Notes under the pieces: generated by a model
Told to the model about the DNA's origin: nothing
What the model saw: only the letters and a program-made list of their open reading frames with translations
The model's database searches: none
Shown here: positions 42,159 through 50,408 of the stretch, one piece after another
Position numbering within the stretch: the stretch's first letter is position 1
Layout of the letters: each line of letters opens with the position of its first letter
NCBI RefSeq assembly: GCF_025996515.1
Contig: NZ_BLRH01000034.1
Span: forward strand, 496,001 to 560,000
Direction of reading: 5' to 3'
From: Rhizohabitans arisaemae
GTDB taxonomy: Bacteria; Actinomycetota; Actinomycetes; Streptosporangiales; Streptosporangiaceae
Length of the DNA stretch: 64,000 nucleotides
Made by a program: the position numbers and the translations under genes

Positions 42159-43961
42159 ATGCTGCACACCGCCTTACCGGCTACCTCCCGCCCACCCATG
42201 AGACGTCGCGGCCGCCTCGCCACGCTGGTTGCGGCGTTCCTTATCGCCGCGGCCGGCGCGCCGGTCACGCTCACGCCGGCACACGCCTCGTTCCCGGGCG
42301 TCAACGGCAAGATCTACTACCACAGCAATAACGACATCTACTCCGTCAACCCGGACGGCACCGGCGCCACCCAGCTCACCAGCACCGCCGACTTCGACGT
42401 CTGGCCCACCGTCTCACCCGACGGTTCGACGGTCGTCTTCATCCGCGCCAACGCCACCACATTCGCCATAGAGATCTACTCCATGCACGCCGACGGCAGC
42501 GGCCTGGTCCAGCTCACCACCGGAGCCGGTGTCGCCGTCGACCGGCCAAGATTCTCCGGCGACGGCAGCCAGATCGTCTTCGCCTCCACCAGCGGGCTGG
42601 TGGTCATGGACGCCGACGGCAGCAATCCCACCCCTTTGGGCACCCCCAGCACCGCCACCAACCCCGCCTGGTCGCCGGACGGCACCAAGATCGCCTACAA
42701 CGCGAGCCTGAACATTCACACCATCAACCCGGACGGCACCGGCCACACCCAGCTGACCAGCTACAGCTCCCCCAACAACGGTTTCAACCCGAACTGGTCC
42801 CCCGACAACACCAAGATCGCTTACACCCTCAACAACTTCACCATCGGTTCCGACGTGTACGCGATGAACGCCGACGGCACCGGACAGACCAACCTATCCA
42901 ACGACAACGTCCAGTCATTCGAACCCTTGTGGGCCCCAGACGGCACCAAAATCGCCTACACCCGCAACGGGGACCTGTGGATGATGAACCCCGATGGCAC
43001 GGGCCAGGCCTCCGCTCACACCGCCGGCGGCTTCCAGACATACGCCGACTGGACGGTCCCGCATACCGACGCCGACCTGTCGGTGTCGGTGGCCGACTCG
43101 GCCGACCCGGTCAACCTTGGCGCCACCTTCACCGACACGGTCACGGTCACCAACAACGGCCCGGCCGGCGCCACCGGCGTCACCGCGACCGTCACCCTGT
43201 CCGGCGCGCCGGCCGGAATCCTGTCCGCCACCAGTTCGCAGGGCTCGTGCACCGTCACCACCTCGGCGTCGTGCAACCTGGGCACCCTGGCCGCTTCCTC
43301 CGCCGCCACCATCACCCTGACCCTGTCGCCGACCGCGACCGGCACGGTGACCGTCACCGCCACCGCCGCCGCCACCGAACACGACCCCAGCGCGGGCAAC
43401 GCCGGCGACGCCGAGAACACCACCGTCGACAACGGGCTGGGCTGCACCATCATCGGCACCAACGGCAACGACGGCAACCTGGACGGCACCAACGGCAGCG
43501 ATGTGATCTGCGGGCTGGCCGGCGACGACATCATCGAGGCCGGCAACCAGAGCGACACCGTCTACGGCGGCCCGGGCGGCGACACCATCCTCGGCGACAA
43601 CGGCGACGACATCCTGTACGGCGGGGACGACAACGACACCCTGGCCGGCGGCAACGGCGCCGACTACATCTACGGCGAAGCCGGCAACGACGACAGCAAG
43701 GGCGAAACCCTGCTGGAGGCCCTGCTCGGCCTGTTCGACAACGGCAACGACCACATCTACGGCGGCCCCGGCAACGACGACCTCGACGGCCAGAACGGCA
43801 ACGACGTCCTGCTCGACACCTCCGGCACCGACACCATGAGCGGCAACCTCGGCAACGACGACATCAACGTCCAAGACGGCGTCGGCGGCGACACCGCCAA
43901 CGGCGGCCTCGGCAACGACACCTGTGTCGTCGACGGCGGCGACACCACCAGTAGCTGCTGA
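42159..43961 (+). CDS. Secreted beta-propeller, DUF11 and RTX-repeat calcium-binding protein
   Basis: 600 residues from ATG 42159 with AAGGGG upstream. A signal peptide (RLATLVAAFLIAAAGAPVTL up to THA/HAS) precedes six TolB/PD40-type propeller blades, each with NPDGTG or DADGS and WSPDGTKIAY repeats. A DUF11 domain follows (DLSVSVADSADPVNLGATFT), then RTX nonapeptide repeats of the form GGxGxDxLx (YGGPGGDTILGDNGDD, AGGNGADYIYGEAGND), which bind Ca2+ and fold outside the cell. There is a final Cys-containing tail. No catalytic domain is present; a surface or matrix role is inferred. RTX proteins in Gram-positives are mostly exported by Sec, consistent with the signal. Confidence 0.88.
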   Translation: MLHTALPATSRPPMRRRGRLATLVAAFLIAAAGAPVTLTPAHASFPGVNGKIYYHSNNDIYSVNPDGTGATQLTSTADFDVWPTVSPDGSTVVFIRANATTFAIEIYSMHADGSGLVQLTTGAGVAVDRPRFSGDGSQIVFASTSGLVVMDADGSNPTPLGTPSTATNPAWSPDGTKIAYNASLNIHTINPDGTGHTQLTSYSSPNNGFNPNWSPDNTKIAYTLNNFTIGSDVYAMNADGTGQTNLSNDNVQSFEPLWAPDGTKIAYTRNGDLWMMNPDGTGQASAHTAGGFQTYADWTVPHTDADLSVSVADSADPVNLGATFTDTVTVTNNGPAGATGVTATVTLSGAPAGILSATSSQGSCTVTTSASCNLGTLAASSAATITLTLSPTATGTVTVTATAAATEHDPSAGNAGDAENTTVDNGLGCTIIGTNGNDGNLDGTNGSDVICGLAGDDIIEAGNQSDTVYGGPGGDTILGDNGDDILYGGDDNDTLAGGNGADYIYGEAGNDDSKGETLLEALLGLFDNGNDHIYGGPGNDDLDGQNGNDVLLDTSGTDTMSGNLGNDDINVQDGVGGDTANGGLGNDTCVVDGGDTTSSC

Positions 43962-44032
43962 CCTGGCAGCACCCGCAACCTATCCGCGCCGAGGGCCGGG
44001 CCCGCCGAGCATGTGAGCCCGCCCCTCGGCGC

Positions 44033-44077
44033 CTCGTCCAGGATCGTCCAGTGTTCGACCACTTCGTCGATGTCCAT
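44033..44077 (-). pseudogene. Start of a Tn3-family transposase (15 codons)
   Basis: The minus strand reads MDIDEVVEHWTILDE from ATG 44077, closely matching the N-terminus of actinobacterial Tn3-family transposases (DUF4158 region, xxLDELVEHWTLL). Homology stops there. A relic of a transposon end is the simplest reading. The rest of 43962-44258 holds only palindromic element copy 6. Confidence 0.45.
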
Positions 44078-44173
44078 CGGGGCGCGCGTAATGACCGCAC
44101 AGCATCAACGAACCAGGTCACAAAACAAGATCACCCTGGTTTGGGGCTCATGACGGCCTTCTTGCCGGCATCC

Positions 44174-44206
44174 CCGGTACGGCGTGCGCCGCCCAGGCCG
44201 TACCGG
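44174..44206. repeat. Palindromic intergenic element, copy 6
   Basis: CCGGTACGGC (44174-44183) and GCCGTACCGG (44197-44206), perfectly inverted, with the loop GTGCGCCGCCCAG. It lies between convergent gene ends. Confidence 0.75.
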
Positions 44207-44258
44207 CCGACATGACCGCCTGCGGGCGGATGCCGCGCGAGCGCGGCGTGGCCGTGAC

Positions 44259-44957
44259 CTACATCGCAGGACTGACCAGTCCTGTTCGGTAAGCGATGAC
44301 GACCAGCTGCGCACGGTCGCGCGCACCCAGTTTCGCCATCGCGTGGCTGACATGGGTGCGCGCGGTGGCCGGACTGAGAAACAACTCGGTACCGATTTCG
44401 TGGTTGCTCAGGCCCTGTCCCACCAGGGCCAGCACCTCGCGCTCGCGCTCCGTCAGCACCGCGAGCCGGTCCTCCCCGGCCCGGGCGGCTTTGCGTTGCG
44501 CGGCGAACTGGCCGATGAGGCGCCGGGTGATCCGCGGAGCGAGCAGCGCCTCTCCGGCGGCGACAACCCGGATGGCATGCAGGAGCTCGGCCGGCCCGGC
44601 GTCTTTGAGCAGAAAGCCGCTGGCCCCGGCCTGCAAGGCGTCGAAGACGTACTCGTCGGTGTCGTAGGTGGTGAGAATGATGACCCGGACCCGCTCCAAC
44701 CCGTGCGTCTCGGCGATCCGGGCGGTCGCCTGAATCCCGTCCAGCTTGGGCATGCGGATGTCCATGAGGACGACGTCGGGACGGGCGGCGCGTGCCCGCT
44801 CGACGGCTTCGGCGCCGTTGGTGGCCTCCCCCACCACGGTGATGTCGTCCTCGAGGTCGAGCAGGAGCTTGAACCCGGATCGCACGAGACCCTCGTCATC
44901 GGCGAGCAGCACCTTGATCGGAGCGTCGGTCGACGGTGAGGCGGCCGCCGCGTTCAC
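44259..44957 (-). CDS. NarL/FixJ (LuxR)-family response regulator
   Basis: 232 residues, GTG start overlapping the kinase stop (GTGA). The receiver domain has IKVLLADDEGLVRSGF with the acidic pair, the phosphorylated Asp in PDVVLMDIRMPKLDG, and the conserved IILTTYDTDEYVF and LLKDAGPAELLHAI. The C-terminal helix-turn-helix is LTEREREVLALVGQGLSNHE followed by TARTHVSHAMAKLGARDRAQ. It is the output of the histidine kinase at 44954-46204. Confidence 0.95.
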   Translation of the reverse strand: MNAAAASPSTDAPIKVLLADDEGLVRSGFKLLLDLEDDITVVGEATNGAEAVERARAARPDVVLMDIRMPKLDGIQATARIAETHGLERVRVIILTTYDTDEYVFDALQAGASGFLLKDAGPAELLHAIRVVAAGEALLAPRITRRLIGQFAAQRKAARAGEDRLAVLTEREREVLALVGQGLSNHEIGTELFLSPATARTHVSHAMAKLGARDRAQLVVIAYRTGLVSPAM

Positions 44958-46204
44958 AGGTGCGACCCGGCCGGCGCGAGGGGCAGCCGTGCCCTGACTT
45001 CGAACCCGCCGCCCGGAATCGGCCCGGCGTCGAGTTCTCCGCCCAGCAGGTGACAGCGCTCGCGCATGCCGACGATCCCGCGGCCGGGCTTGGCCGAGCC
45101 GCCCGTCCCGCTCGGATGCCGACCCGCCAGGCGCGCATCCGCGGAGTCATGACCTGGGGCGGCACGGCGGCCCTCATCGGTCACGCGGATCTCCAATGCC
45201 TCGATCCCGGAGTTCAGCACCACCGTCACCCGAGTCGGGCCGACGTGGCGGACCACGTTGGTGATCGATTCCTGAACGATGCGGTAGGCGGCACTTCCCA
45301 CCGTGCTGGGCAGCGCCGCCGCGGGCGAGGTCTCCTCCAGCTTGATGTCGAGTCCCGCCTCGCGTGCCTTGGCGGCCAGTTCGTCGATCTGCTCCACCCC
45401 GGGGTACGGCACCCGCCCGTCGTCGTCACCGTCGTCACGGAGGACCCCGAGGATGGCCCGCATCTCCCGCAGCGCCCGGGAACTGGTCTGCTCGATGGCC
45501 CGCAGCGCCTCGCGTGTCATCTCCGGCCGCTTGTCGAGCACGTGCGCGGTGACACCGGACTGGACGTTGATGATCGCTATGGCGTGTGCGACGGTGTCGT
45601 GGACCTCGCGCGCGATCCGGAGCCGTTCGGCGTCGACACGCGCCCGCGCTTCCTCCTCACGGGTTCGTTCCGCCAGCTCGGCACGCTTCTGAGCTTCGGC
45701 GGCGATGACCTGCCGGGACCGGACGGACTCGCCGAGGGCCGCGCTCATGACCGACACGCCGATCCGGAAGAACACCCAGCCGATGGCGGCGCGTGGCTCG
45801 ATGTCGGCCGCGGCGACCAGCCAGCCGACGGCGAGCACCGTGATACCCACGCCCGCTGTCACCAGCGACCGGCGCCCGTCTCCGTAGGCGGCGACGGTGT
45901 ACAGGGCGACGAAGAGCCCGAGCCAGCCGGGCCCGTCCGGGAAGCCGAGGCCGTAGTACACCATGCTGGCGAGCGCGGCGGTGACGAACACCGGTACCGG
46001 CCACCGGCGGCGGACGACAACGACCACACCGCTCACGACCAGCAGGACATATCCCAGGTGTCCGAGGTCGGTGAGCGACCGCTGCACCACCTCGCCGGCA
46101 TTGCGGACCATCGTGCCCTGAACCTGCATCACGGTGATGAAGAGCGCGAGCAACACGTCCTGTGCCGGCACCGGCAGGCGGGGCGACACCACGCGGTGTT
46201 CCAT
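44954..46204 (-). CDS. Sensor histidine kinase (HisKA_3 type)
   Basis: 416 residues. Several N-terminal membrane segments (GYVLLVVSGVVVVVRRRW, VFVTAALASMVYYGLGF, SLVTAGVGITVLAVGWLVAA) precede a coiled linker and the HisKA_3 dimerisation box REVHDTVAHAIAIINVQSGV carrying the phosphorylated His. The ATP-binding domain shows VQESITNVVRHVGPTRVTV and GRGIVGMRERCHLLGGEL. It phosphorylates the adjacent response regulator. The stimulus is unknown; the tandem DUF6223-like membrane genes upstream, on the other strand, could be targets. Confidence 0.94.
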   Translation of the reverse strand: MEHRVVSPRLPVPAQDVLLALFITVMQVQGTMVRNAGEVVQRSLTDLGHLGYVLLVVSGVVVVVRRRWPVPVFVTAALASMVYYGLGFPDGPGWLGLFVALYTVAAYGDGRRSLVTAGVGITVLAVGWLVAAADIEPRAAIGWVFFRIGVSVMSAALGESVRSRQVIAAEAQKRAELAERTREEEARARVDAERLRIAREVHDTVAHAIAIINVQSGVTAHVLDKRPEMTREALRAIEQTSSRALREMRAILGVLRDDGDDDGRVPYPGVEQIDELAAKAREAGLDIKLEETSPAAALPSTVGSAAYRIVQESITNVVRHVGPTRVTVVLNSGIEALEIRVTDEGRRAAPGHDSADARLAGRHPSGTGGSAKPGRGIVGMRERCHLLGGELDAGPIPGGGFEVRARLPLAPAGSHL

Positions 46205-46394
46205 ACCGCGATCCTACGGTCGCCGCCTGCGCGAACACTCCGCCCAGACGCGCGACCGCCTACGACGACGAGCGTAGCCGGGCACGAGGTGCCTACGCGC
46301 AACTGCGTAGACGCCGCCGTCCTCTGTCGGAGGCCCAGGCCGCTCGACGGCGCGATGATCGATTCCGTGAAACCCCTTCCAGGCGGTCGCGCTC

Positions 46395-46478
46395 GTCACC
46401 GGCACCTCGGCCGGCATAGGCCGAGGTGCCGCGCCGCACACGCTGCGGGCGCCCGTCATTCGACCGAGAGGATCCTCA
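46395..46478 (+). repeat. Leader repeat upstream of the first DUF6223-like gene
   Basis: This segment and 46888-46974 share GTCACCGG(C/T)ACCTCGGCCGGCAT, CCGCACACGCTG and CGTCATTCGAC(C)AGAGGATCC before each start. In one frame the first part encodes ALVTGTSAGIGRG, the cofactor loop of a short-chain dehydrogenase, so the leader seems to derive from the 5' end of an SDR gene and was then duplicated together with the gene behind it. Confidence 0.6.
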
Positions 46479-46880
46479 ATGTCCGTCCTGTTGGTGCTTG
46501 CCGCAGAGGCGGCTTCACCGGTCTGCACGTCGGCGGCCGAATGCGCGGGCCAGGGTCTCGACAACTACTTCGGGACCCCTGAGCGAATCTGGGCCAGTGT
46601 GGCCGCACTGGTGGCGCTGGGCGGCGTGGTCATCGGCTGGCTGGCGCTGCGCTCCGTCCGTCGTACCGGCAACGGCGGCAGGAGGGTGGCCATCGTGGCC
46701 CTGGTGGTGGCGCTGACCGGCGGGCTCAACGGCGCGGTGAAACTGGCCGTCGCCGACGGTGGTCTCGGCACCGGCAACGGAGTGTTCGGGGCGGCCTTGG
46801 CCCTGGTGCTCGGGCTCGTCGGCGTGGTCCTCGGCGGGCGGGCTCTGGCCCGCTCCCGCCGCACCGAGCCGAGCGGCTGA
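46479..46880 (+). CDS. DUF6223-like small membrane protein, copy 1
   Basis: 133 residues, start ATG 46479 preceded by GAGAGGATCC. A short N-terminal Cys pair (SPVCTSAAECAGQG) may form a disulfide outside. Three membrane spans follow (IWASVAALVALGGVVIGWLA, VAIVALVVALTGGLNGAVKL, GAALALVLGLVGVVLGGRAL) and the protein ends ARSRRTEPSG. The pattern, with ADGGLGTGNGV between spans 2 and 3, matches an actinobacterial family I take to be DUF6223, of unknown function. It is paralogous to the next gene. Confidence 0.7.
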   Translation: MSVLLVLAAEAASPVCTSAAECAGQGLDNYFGTPERIWASVAALVALGGVVIGWLALRSVRRTGNGGRRVAIVALVVALTGGLNGAVKLAVADGGLGTGNGVFGAALALVLGLVGVVLGGRALARSRRTEPSG

Positions 46881-46974
46881 CCGCCGCGAATCGTCACCGG
46901 TACCTCGGCCGGCATCGGCGATCCACCGCACCGCACACGCTGCCCAAACCCGTCATTCGACAGAGAGGATCCTT

Positions 46975-47391
46975 ATGTCCGTCCGTCACCTGGCGGCCAC
47001 CGCCGCAACCGCCCTGCTCGGAACGTTGGGGCTCGCCACCCCAGCGGCCGCGCACGTCTTGGCCCCGCCCGTCGATGCCTACACCTTGACCGCCGGGCGT
47101 CTCTGGTCCTTGGTGGCCGCGCTGCTGGGGCTTGCCGGCGTCGTCATCGGCGGGGTGGCTCTGGCCCGCGCCACCGGCCGTTTCGGCACCGGCACCGGGA
47201 GAAGGGGTGCCATCGTGGCCCTGGCGACGGGGCTGGTCTGCACGGTCATCGGCGGGCTGGTCGTGGCCGCCGCCGAAGGTGGTCCGAGCACCGGCTACGG
47301 AATAGTCGGGGGCTTCGTGGATCTGGGGATCGGGCTGATCGCCGTGGTCCTCGCCGGGCTGGCTCTGGCCCGCTCCCGCCGGACCGCCTGA
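46975..47391 (+). CDS. DUF6223-like small membrane protein, copy 2
   Basis: 138 residues from ATG 46975 with GAGAGGATCC upstream. A signal-like segment (TALLGTLGLATPAAAHVLAP) precedes three membrane spans of the same design as the previous gene (LWSLVAALLGLAGVVIGGVA, AIVALATGLVCTVIGGLVVA, GFVDLGIGLIAVVLAGLALA), ending ARSRRTA. The AEGGPSTGYGIVGG loop corresponds to ADGGLGTGNGV in copy 1. Clearly a tandem duplicate that has diverged, carrying the duplicated leader. Confidence 0.7.
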   Translation: MSVRHLAATAATALLGTLGLATPAAAHVLAPPVDAYTLTAGRLWSLVAALLGLAGVVIGGVALARATGRFGTGTGRRGAIVALATGLVCTVIGGLVVAAAEGGPSTGYGIVGGFVDLGIGLIAVVLAGLALARSRRTA

Positions 47392-47495
47392 CCCGGCCCG
47401 GTACCCGTGTCGTTCTCCAACGGCAGTCTCGTCGAGGTAACCGATCCGCGCACGCGGCGGCGAGGGCGGCGGGCAAGACGTTCCGAGGTCGCCCT

Positions 47496-47865
47496 TCACC
47501 CGCGCACCGTGATGGTCCTCAGATGCGGGTCGGCGGCGATCTCGGCTTCGGTGAAGGCGACGCCGAAGCCGAACCGGTAGACGTCGGCGCTGCCGTTGTG
47601 GGCGGGCTCGACACTCGGCAGCCGCCGGCGTCTCCGGGACCGAGGCCGTCGCCCGCCTCGCCTTCAGGGCGTTCGCAGCACCGCGGACCAGACCGCCGCG
47701 ACTGCGGTCTCCAGGTTCGGGAAAGCCGTTGGCTGCGCCTTGCCACTCTTGCGGGCCGCGCCCGACAGCGGCTTGGTGGACAGCGACAGCGACATCGTCT
47801 CCCGGGAGCGCCGAGATGATTTCCGCGGTGGCCGGGGGTCGACGGGATTCCGGTAGGCCTTTCGA
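47496..47865 (-). pseudogene. Decayed sequence with a C-terminal gene fragment
   Basis: On the minus strand 47496-47625 encodes SVEPAHNGSADVYRFGFGVA and FTEAEIAADPHLRTITVRG before a stop, a natural-looking protein end with no start. Further pieces to 47865 (AFPNLETAVAAVWSAVLRTP) are also open but unassignable. I take this as the debris of one or two genes. Confidence 0.4.
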
Positions 47866-48441
47866 TCAGTCGCGGTCGAGCAGTGCCATGGCCATCTGCT
47901 GGACGGAGCGGGTGAAGCGCCGGGGGTCATCAGGTGAGGTCAGGTGACGGATGAGGTTTCCGTCGAAGACGGCGAGCAAGGCGTGGGCCAGGAAGCCGGC
48001 GTCGGGACCGGGCCGCCCTTCGGCGATCAGGCCGCTCAGATGGCCGTGCCAGAAGAGGTAGCTGGGGTCCCGGTACTTGTCCTCGGCGCAGGCCTGCCCG
48101 TGCGCCGACAGCAGGGTCGCGTTCCCTTCGGCGATCAGGGCGAGTCCGTCCAGGAAGGCGAGCAGACGCTCCCGGGCGGGCGCCCCGGGACCGAGCGGCG
48201 GTGGGCCGTGGACGACGGCTTCGCGCAGCTCCTGCGCCTTCTCCTCCAGGAGCGCCTGCAGCAGCCCGGCCCGGCTGCCGAAACGGCGGAACACGGTGCC
48301 TTTCCCCACTCCGGCGAGGGCGGCGACGCGATCCAGCGACACCTGGTCGCCCCCGTGTTCGGTGAGGAGCCGTTCGGCGGCGCGGAGCACGGCACGGCGG
48401 TTGCGGACCGCGTCGGCGCGCTCGGTGCGCTGTTCGGTCAT
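47866..48441 (-). CDS. TetR-family transcriptional regulator
   Basis: 191 residues. The N-terminal helix-turn-helix is AVLRAAERLLTEHGGDQVSL followed by AALAGVGKGTVFRRFGSRAG. The C-terminal ligand domain resembles those of regulators controlling oxidoreductases. It is divergent from the MDR dehydrogenase at 48544 with two clear operator palindromes between them, so it most likely represses both genes until an electrophile or drug-like ligand binds. Confidence 0.92.
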   Translation of the reverse strand: MTEQRTERADAVRNRRAVLRAAERLLTEHGGDQVSLDRVAALAGVGKGTVFRRFGSRAGLLQALLEEKAQELREAVVHGPPPLGPGAPARERLLAFLDGLALIAEGNATLLSAHGQACAEDKYRDPSYLFWHGHLSGLIAEGRPGPDAGFLAHALLAVFDGNLIRHLTSPDDPRRFTRSVQQMAMALLDRD

Positions 48442-48462
48442 GACGAGCCCCCTCCAGCCAAA

Positions 48463-48513
48463 CGGACCATCGGTCCGGATATGTTATCGTGCACTATCCG
48501 GACTGCTGGTCCG
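48463..48513. promoter_or_regulatory. Paired TetR operators
   Basis: CGGACCATCGGTCCG (48463-48477) is a perfect palindrome and CGGACTGCTGGTCCG (48499-48513) a one-mismatch version; their centres are 36 bases apart. They fill the gap between the divergent TetR and dehydrogenase genes. Confidence 0.75.
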
Positions 48514-48543
48514 GTTAATTGGATCCGCTGCGGAGGGAACCCT

Positions 48544-49467
48544 ATGCCCATGCGTGCGCTCGTCGTCGACCCCGACGCCCCCGGATCTCTGCACCGCGGC
48601 ACGGTCGACGAACCGCGGCCGGCACCCCACGAGCTCCTGCTCGATGTCCGGCACATCTCGCTCAACCGCGGCGAGGTGGCGTTCACCCACCTGTTTCCGG
48701 CCGGAACCGTACACGGCCACGACGCCTCCGGGGTGGTCGTCCGCGCCGCGGCGGACGGCACCGGACCGGCCGAGGGCACCAGGGTGGCGGCGTTCGGCGC
48801 CGGAGCCTGGGCCCAGCGCATGGCCGTGGACACCGCCGCGGTGGCCGAGGTCCCCGACCGGGTCGACCTCGCCGACGCCGCCGCGCTTCCCCTGGCCGGG
48901 GTCACCGCGCTCCGCGCGCTGCGCTCCCGGCCCATCCTGGGCCGGCGCGTCCTGATCACCGGAGCCGCCGGAGGGGTCGGCCGTTTCGCGGTCCGGCTGG
49001 CTGCACTGGGCGGTGCCCACGTCATCGCCTCGGTGGGGTCGGCGGCCCGTGCCGCGGGGCTGATCGAGGCGGGCGCGCATGAGGTGGTGGTCGGCCTGGA
49101 GGGTGTCGACCGGCCGGTCGACCTCGTCGTCGACAACGTCGGCGGACCTCAGCTGGCCGAGGCCTGGGGACTCCTCGCACCGGGCGGAGACGTGCAGGGT
49201 GTCGGCTCCGCATCCGGAGAGCCCGCGGTGTTCGCCCCCAACTCGCTGTTCTCCCCCGGCCGGACCAAGACGATCAGCAGTTTCGGCGACGGCGCCGGGT
49301 TCGGGTCGGACCTCGCCGTCCTCCTCGGGTTCGTCGCGGCCGGGAGGCTGTCCCCGCACGTCGGCTGGCGCGGGTCCTGGGACCGCGTCGCCGAGGCCGC
49401 GCAGGCGCTGCTGGACCGGCGGATCGCGGGCAAGGCCGTCCTGGACGTCGAGCCGGCGGCCGGCTGA
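48544..49467 (+). CDS. Zinc-independent MDR-family alcohol dehydrogenase/quinone oxidoreductase
   Basis: 307 residues from ATG 48544 with GGAGGGAACC upstream. The N-terminal GroES-like domain has RPAPHELLLDVRHISLNRGE and TVHGHDASGVVVRAAADGTG. The Rossmann domain carries VLITGAAGGVGRFAVRLAAL. No catalytic or structural zinc ligands are seen. The product likely reduces quinones or enones with NADPH. It is controlled by the divergent TetR gene. Confidence 0.92.
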   Translation: MPMRALVVDPDAPGSLHRGTVDEPRPAPHELLLDVRHISLNRGEVAFTHLFPAGTVHGHDASGVVVRAAADGTGPAEGTRVAAFGAGAWAQRMAVDTAAVAEVPDRVDLADAAALPLAGVTALRALRSRPILGRRVLITGAAGGVGRFAVRLAALGGAHVIASVGSAARAAGLIEAGAHEVVVGLEGVDRPVDLVVDNVGGPQLAEAWGLLAPGGDVQGVGSASGEPAVFAPNSLFSPGRTKTISSFGDGAGFGSDLAVLLGFVAAGRLSPHVGWRGSWDRVAEAAQALLDRRIAGKAVLDVEPAAG

Positions 49468-49556
49468 CCGCCCACGCCGCGGGTACGTGATGCGGCCACA
49501 GGCCGTGCGCCGCCCGCATGATCGTCGCGGTGTACGCCCCCGGCTAGGGTGCCGGG

Positions 49557-50207
49557 ATGACTCTTCTCTCCCGTGTCCACCGTTTCAACGAGCGGCACCC
49601 GTGGAGTCACAACGACTTCTACGGCCGTTGGGTCGCCGATCAGGTGGCGGCGCGCGGGGCGCGCCACGTCCTGGACGTCGGCTGCGGCACCGGGAACCTG
49701 ATCGACCGCCTCCGGCTCCGCGCCGTGTCCGTCACCGGGCTCGAACCGGACCCGGCCACGGCGCTCGTCGCGGCGTCCCGCTTCACCGGTGACGACAGGG
49801 TCGTGATCGAGCGGGCGGGCTTCACGGAACGGGACACGGGCCGCCGGTGGGACGCCGTGACCCTGGTGGCCGTGCTCCACCACCTTCCCTTGGCCGACAC
49901 CTTGGCGGAGTTGCGTGGATGCCTCTCCCCGGGTGGCCGTCTGGTCGTCATCGGCTGCTATCGGGAGGCGGGTCCGGCCGACCTGCTGACCTCGGCGGCG
50001 GCCACCGCGGCCAATCCGATCATGGGTCTGCTCAAGCATCCGGCCCGTGCGCGCGCCCTCCCGGTCGAGATGACCGCGCCGACGGCCGCACCACGCGAGA
50101 CGCTCGGCGAAATCCGCGCCCAAGCGGCGGAGACGCTCCCCGGGGCGAGAGTCCGGCGTCGCCTCTTCTGGCGGTACTCGCTGGTCTACGACGAGCCCGA
50201 CGCCTGA
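49557..50207 (+). CDS. Class I SAM-dependent methyltransferase
   Basis: 216 residues. Motif I is HVLDVGCGTGNLIDRL, motif II GLEPDP, and DAVTLVAVLHHLPLADTLAE the post-motif helix with the common LHHL. The C-terminal part (FWRYSLVYDEPDA) is the usual end of this small-molecule methyltransferase subgroup. Substrate not known. It lies 89 bases after the MDR gene and before a TetR gene; co-transcription with the former is possible. Confidence 0.9.
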   Translation: MTLLSRVHRFNERHPWSHNDFYGRWVADQVAARGARHVLDVGCGTGNLIDRLRLRAVSVTGLEPDPATALVAASRFTGDDRVVIERAGFTERDTGRRWDAVTLVAVLHHLPLADTLAELRGCLSPGGRLVVIGCYREAGPADLLTSAAATAANPIMGLLKHPARARALPVEMTAPTAAPRETLGEIRAQAAETLPGARVRRRLFWRYSLVYDEPDA

Positions 50208-50347
50208 TCACCCTGGACTTCACGGCCGGATCGCGGATGGCGTCGGCGGGGGCCGTTGAGGCCGATGTCGGCGCCCTCGAACCGCAAAAGGCGGGACCCT
50301 TCCCGCCCGACGCCGAGTCCCGTACCCACGATCGGGCGACCCATATC

Positions 50348-50377
50348 TGCATTGAGTGCATCAATGCACTTAATGCA
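50348..50377. promoter_or_regulatory. Long palindromic operator of the TetR gene
   Basis: TGCATTGAGTGCAT (50348-50361) and ATGCACTTAATGCA (50364-50377) form a 14-bp inverted repeat with one mismatch and a CA centre. Related half-sites ATGCATCAATGCC and CATTGATAGCACT follow toward the gene start. The AT-rich composition stands out sharply here, fitting promoter and operator function. Confidence 0.7.
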
Positions 50378-50408
50378 TCAATGCCATTGATAGCACTAAA
50401 GTGTGCCC

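Noticed and set aside
43440..43960. Tandem DNA repeats resembling a CRISPR or minisatellite
   Set aside because: The periodicity comes from codons of RTX nonapeptide repeats; units are not identical and have no spacers. No CRISPR array was seen anywhere in the window.
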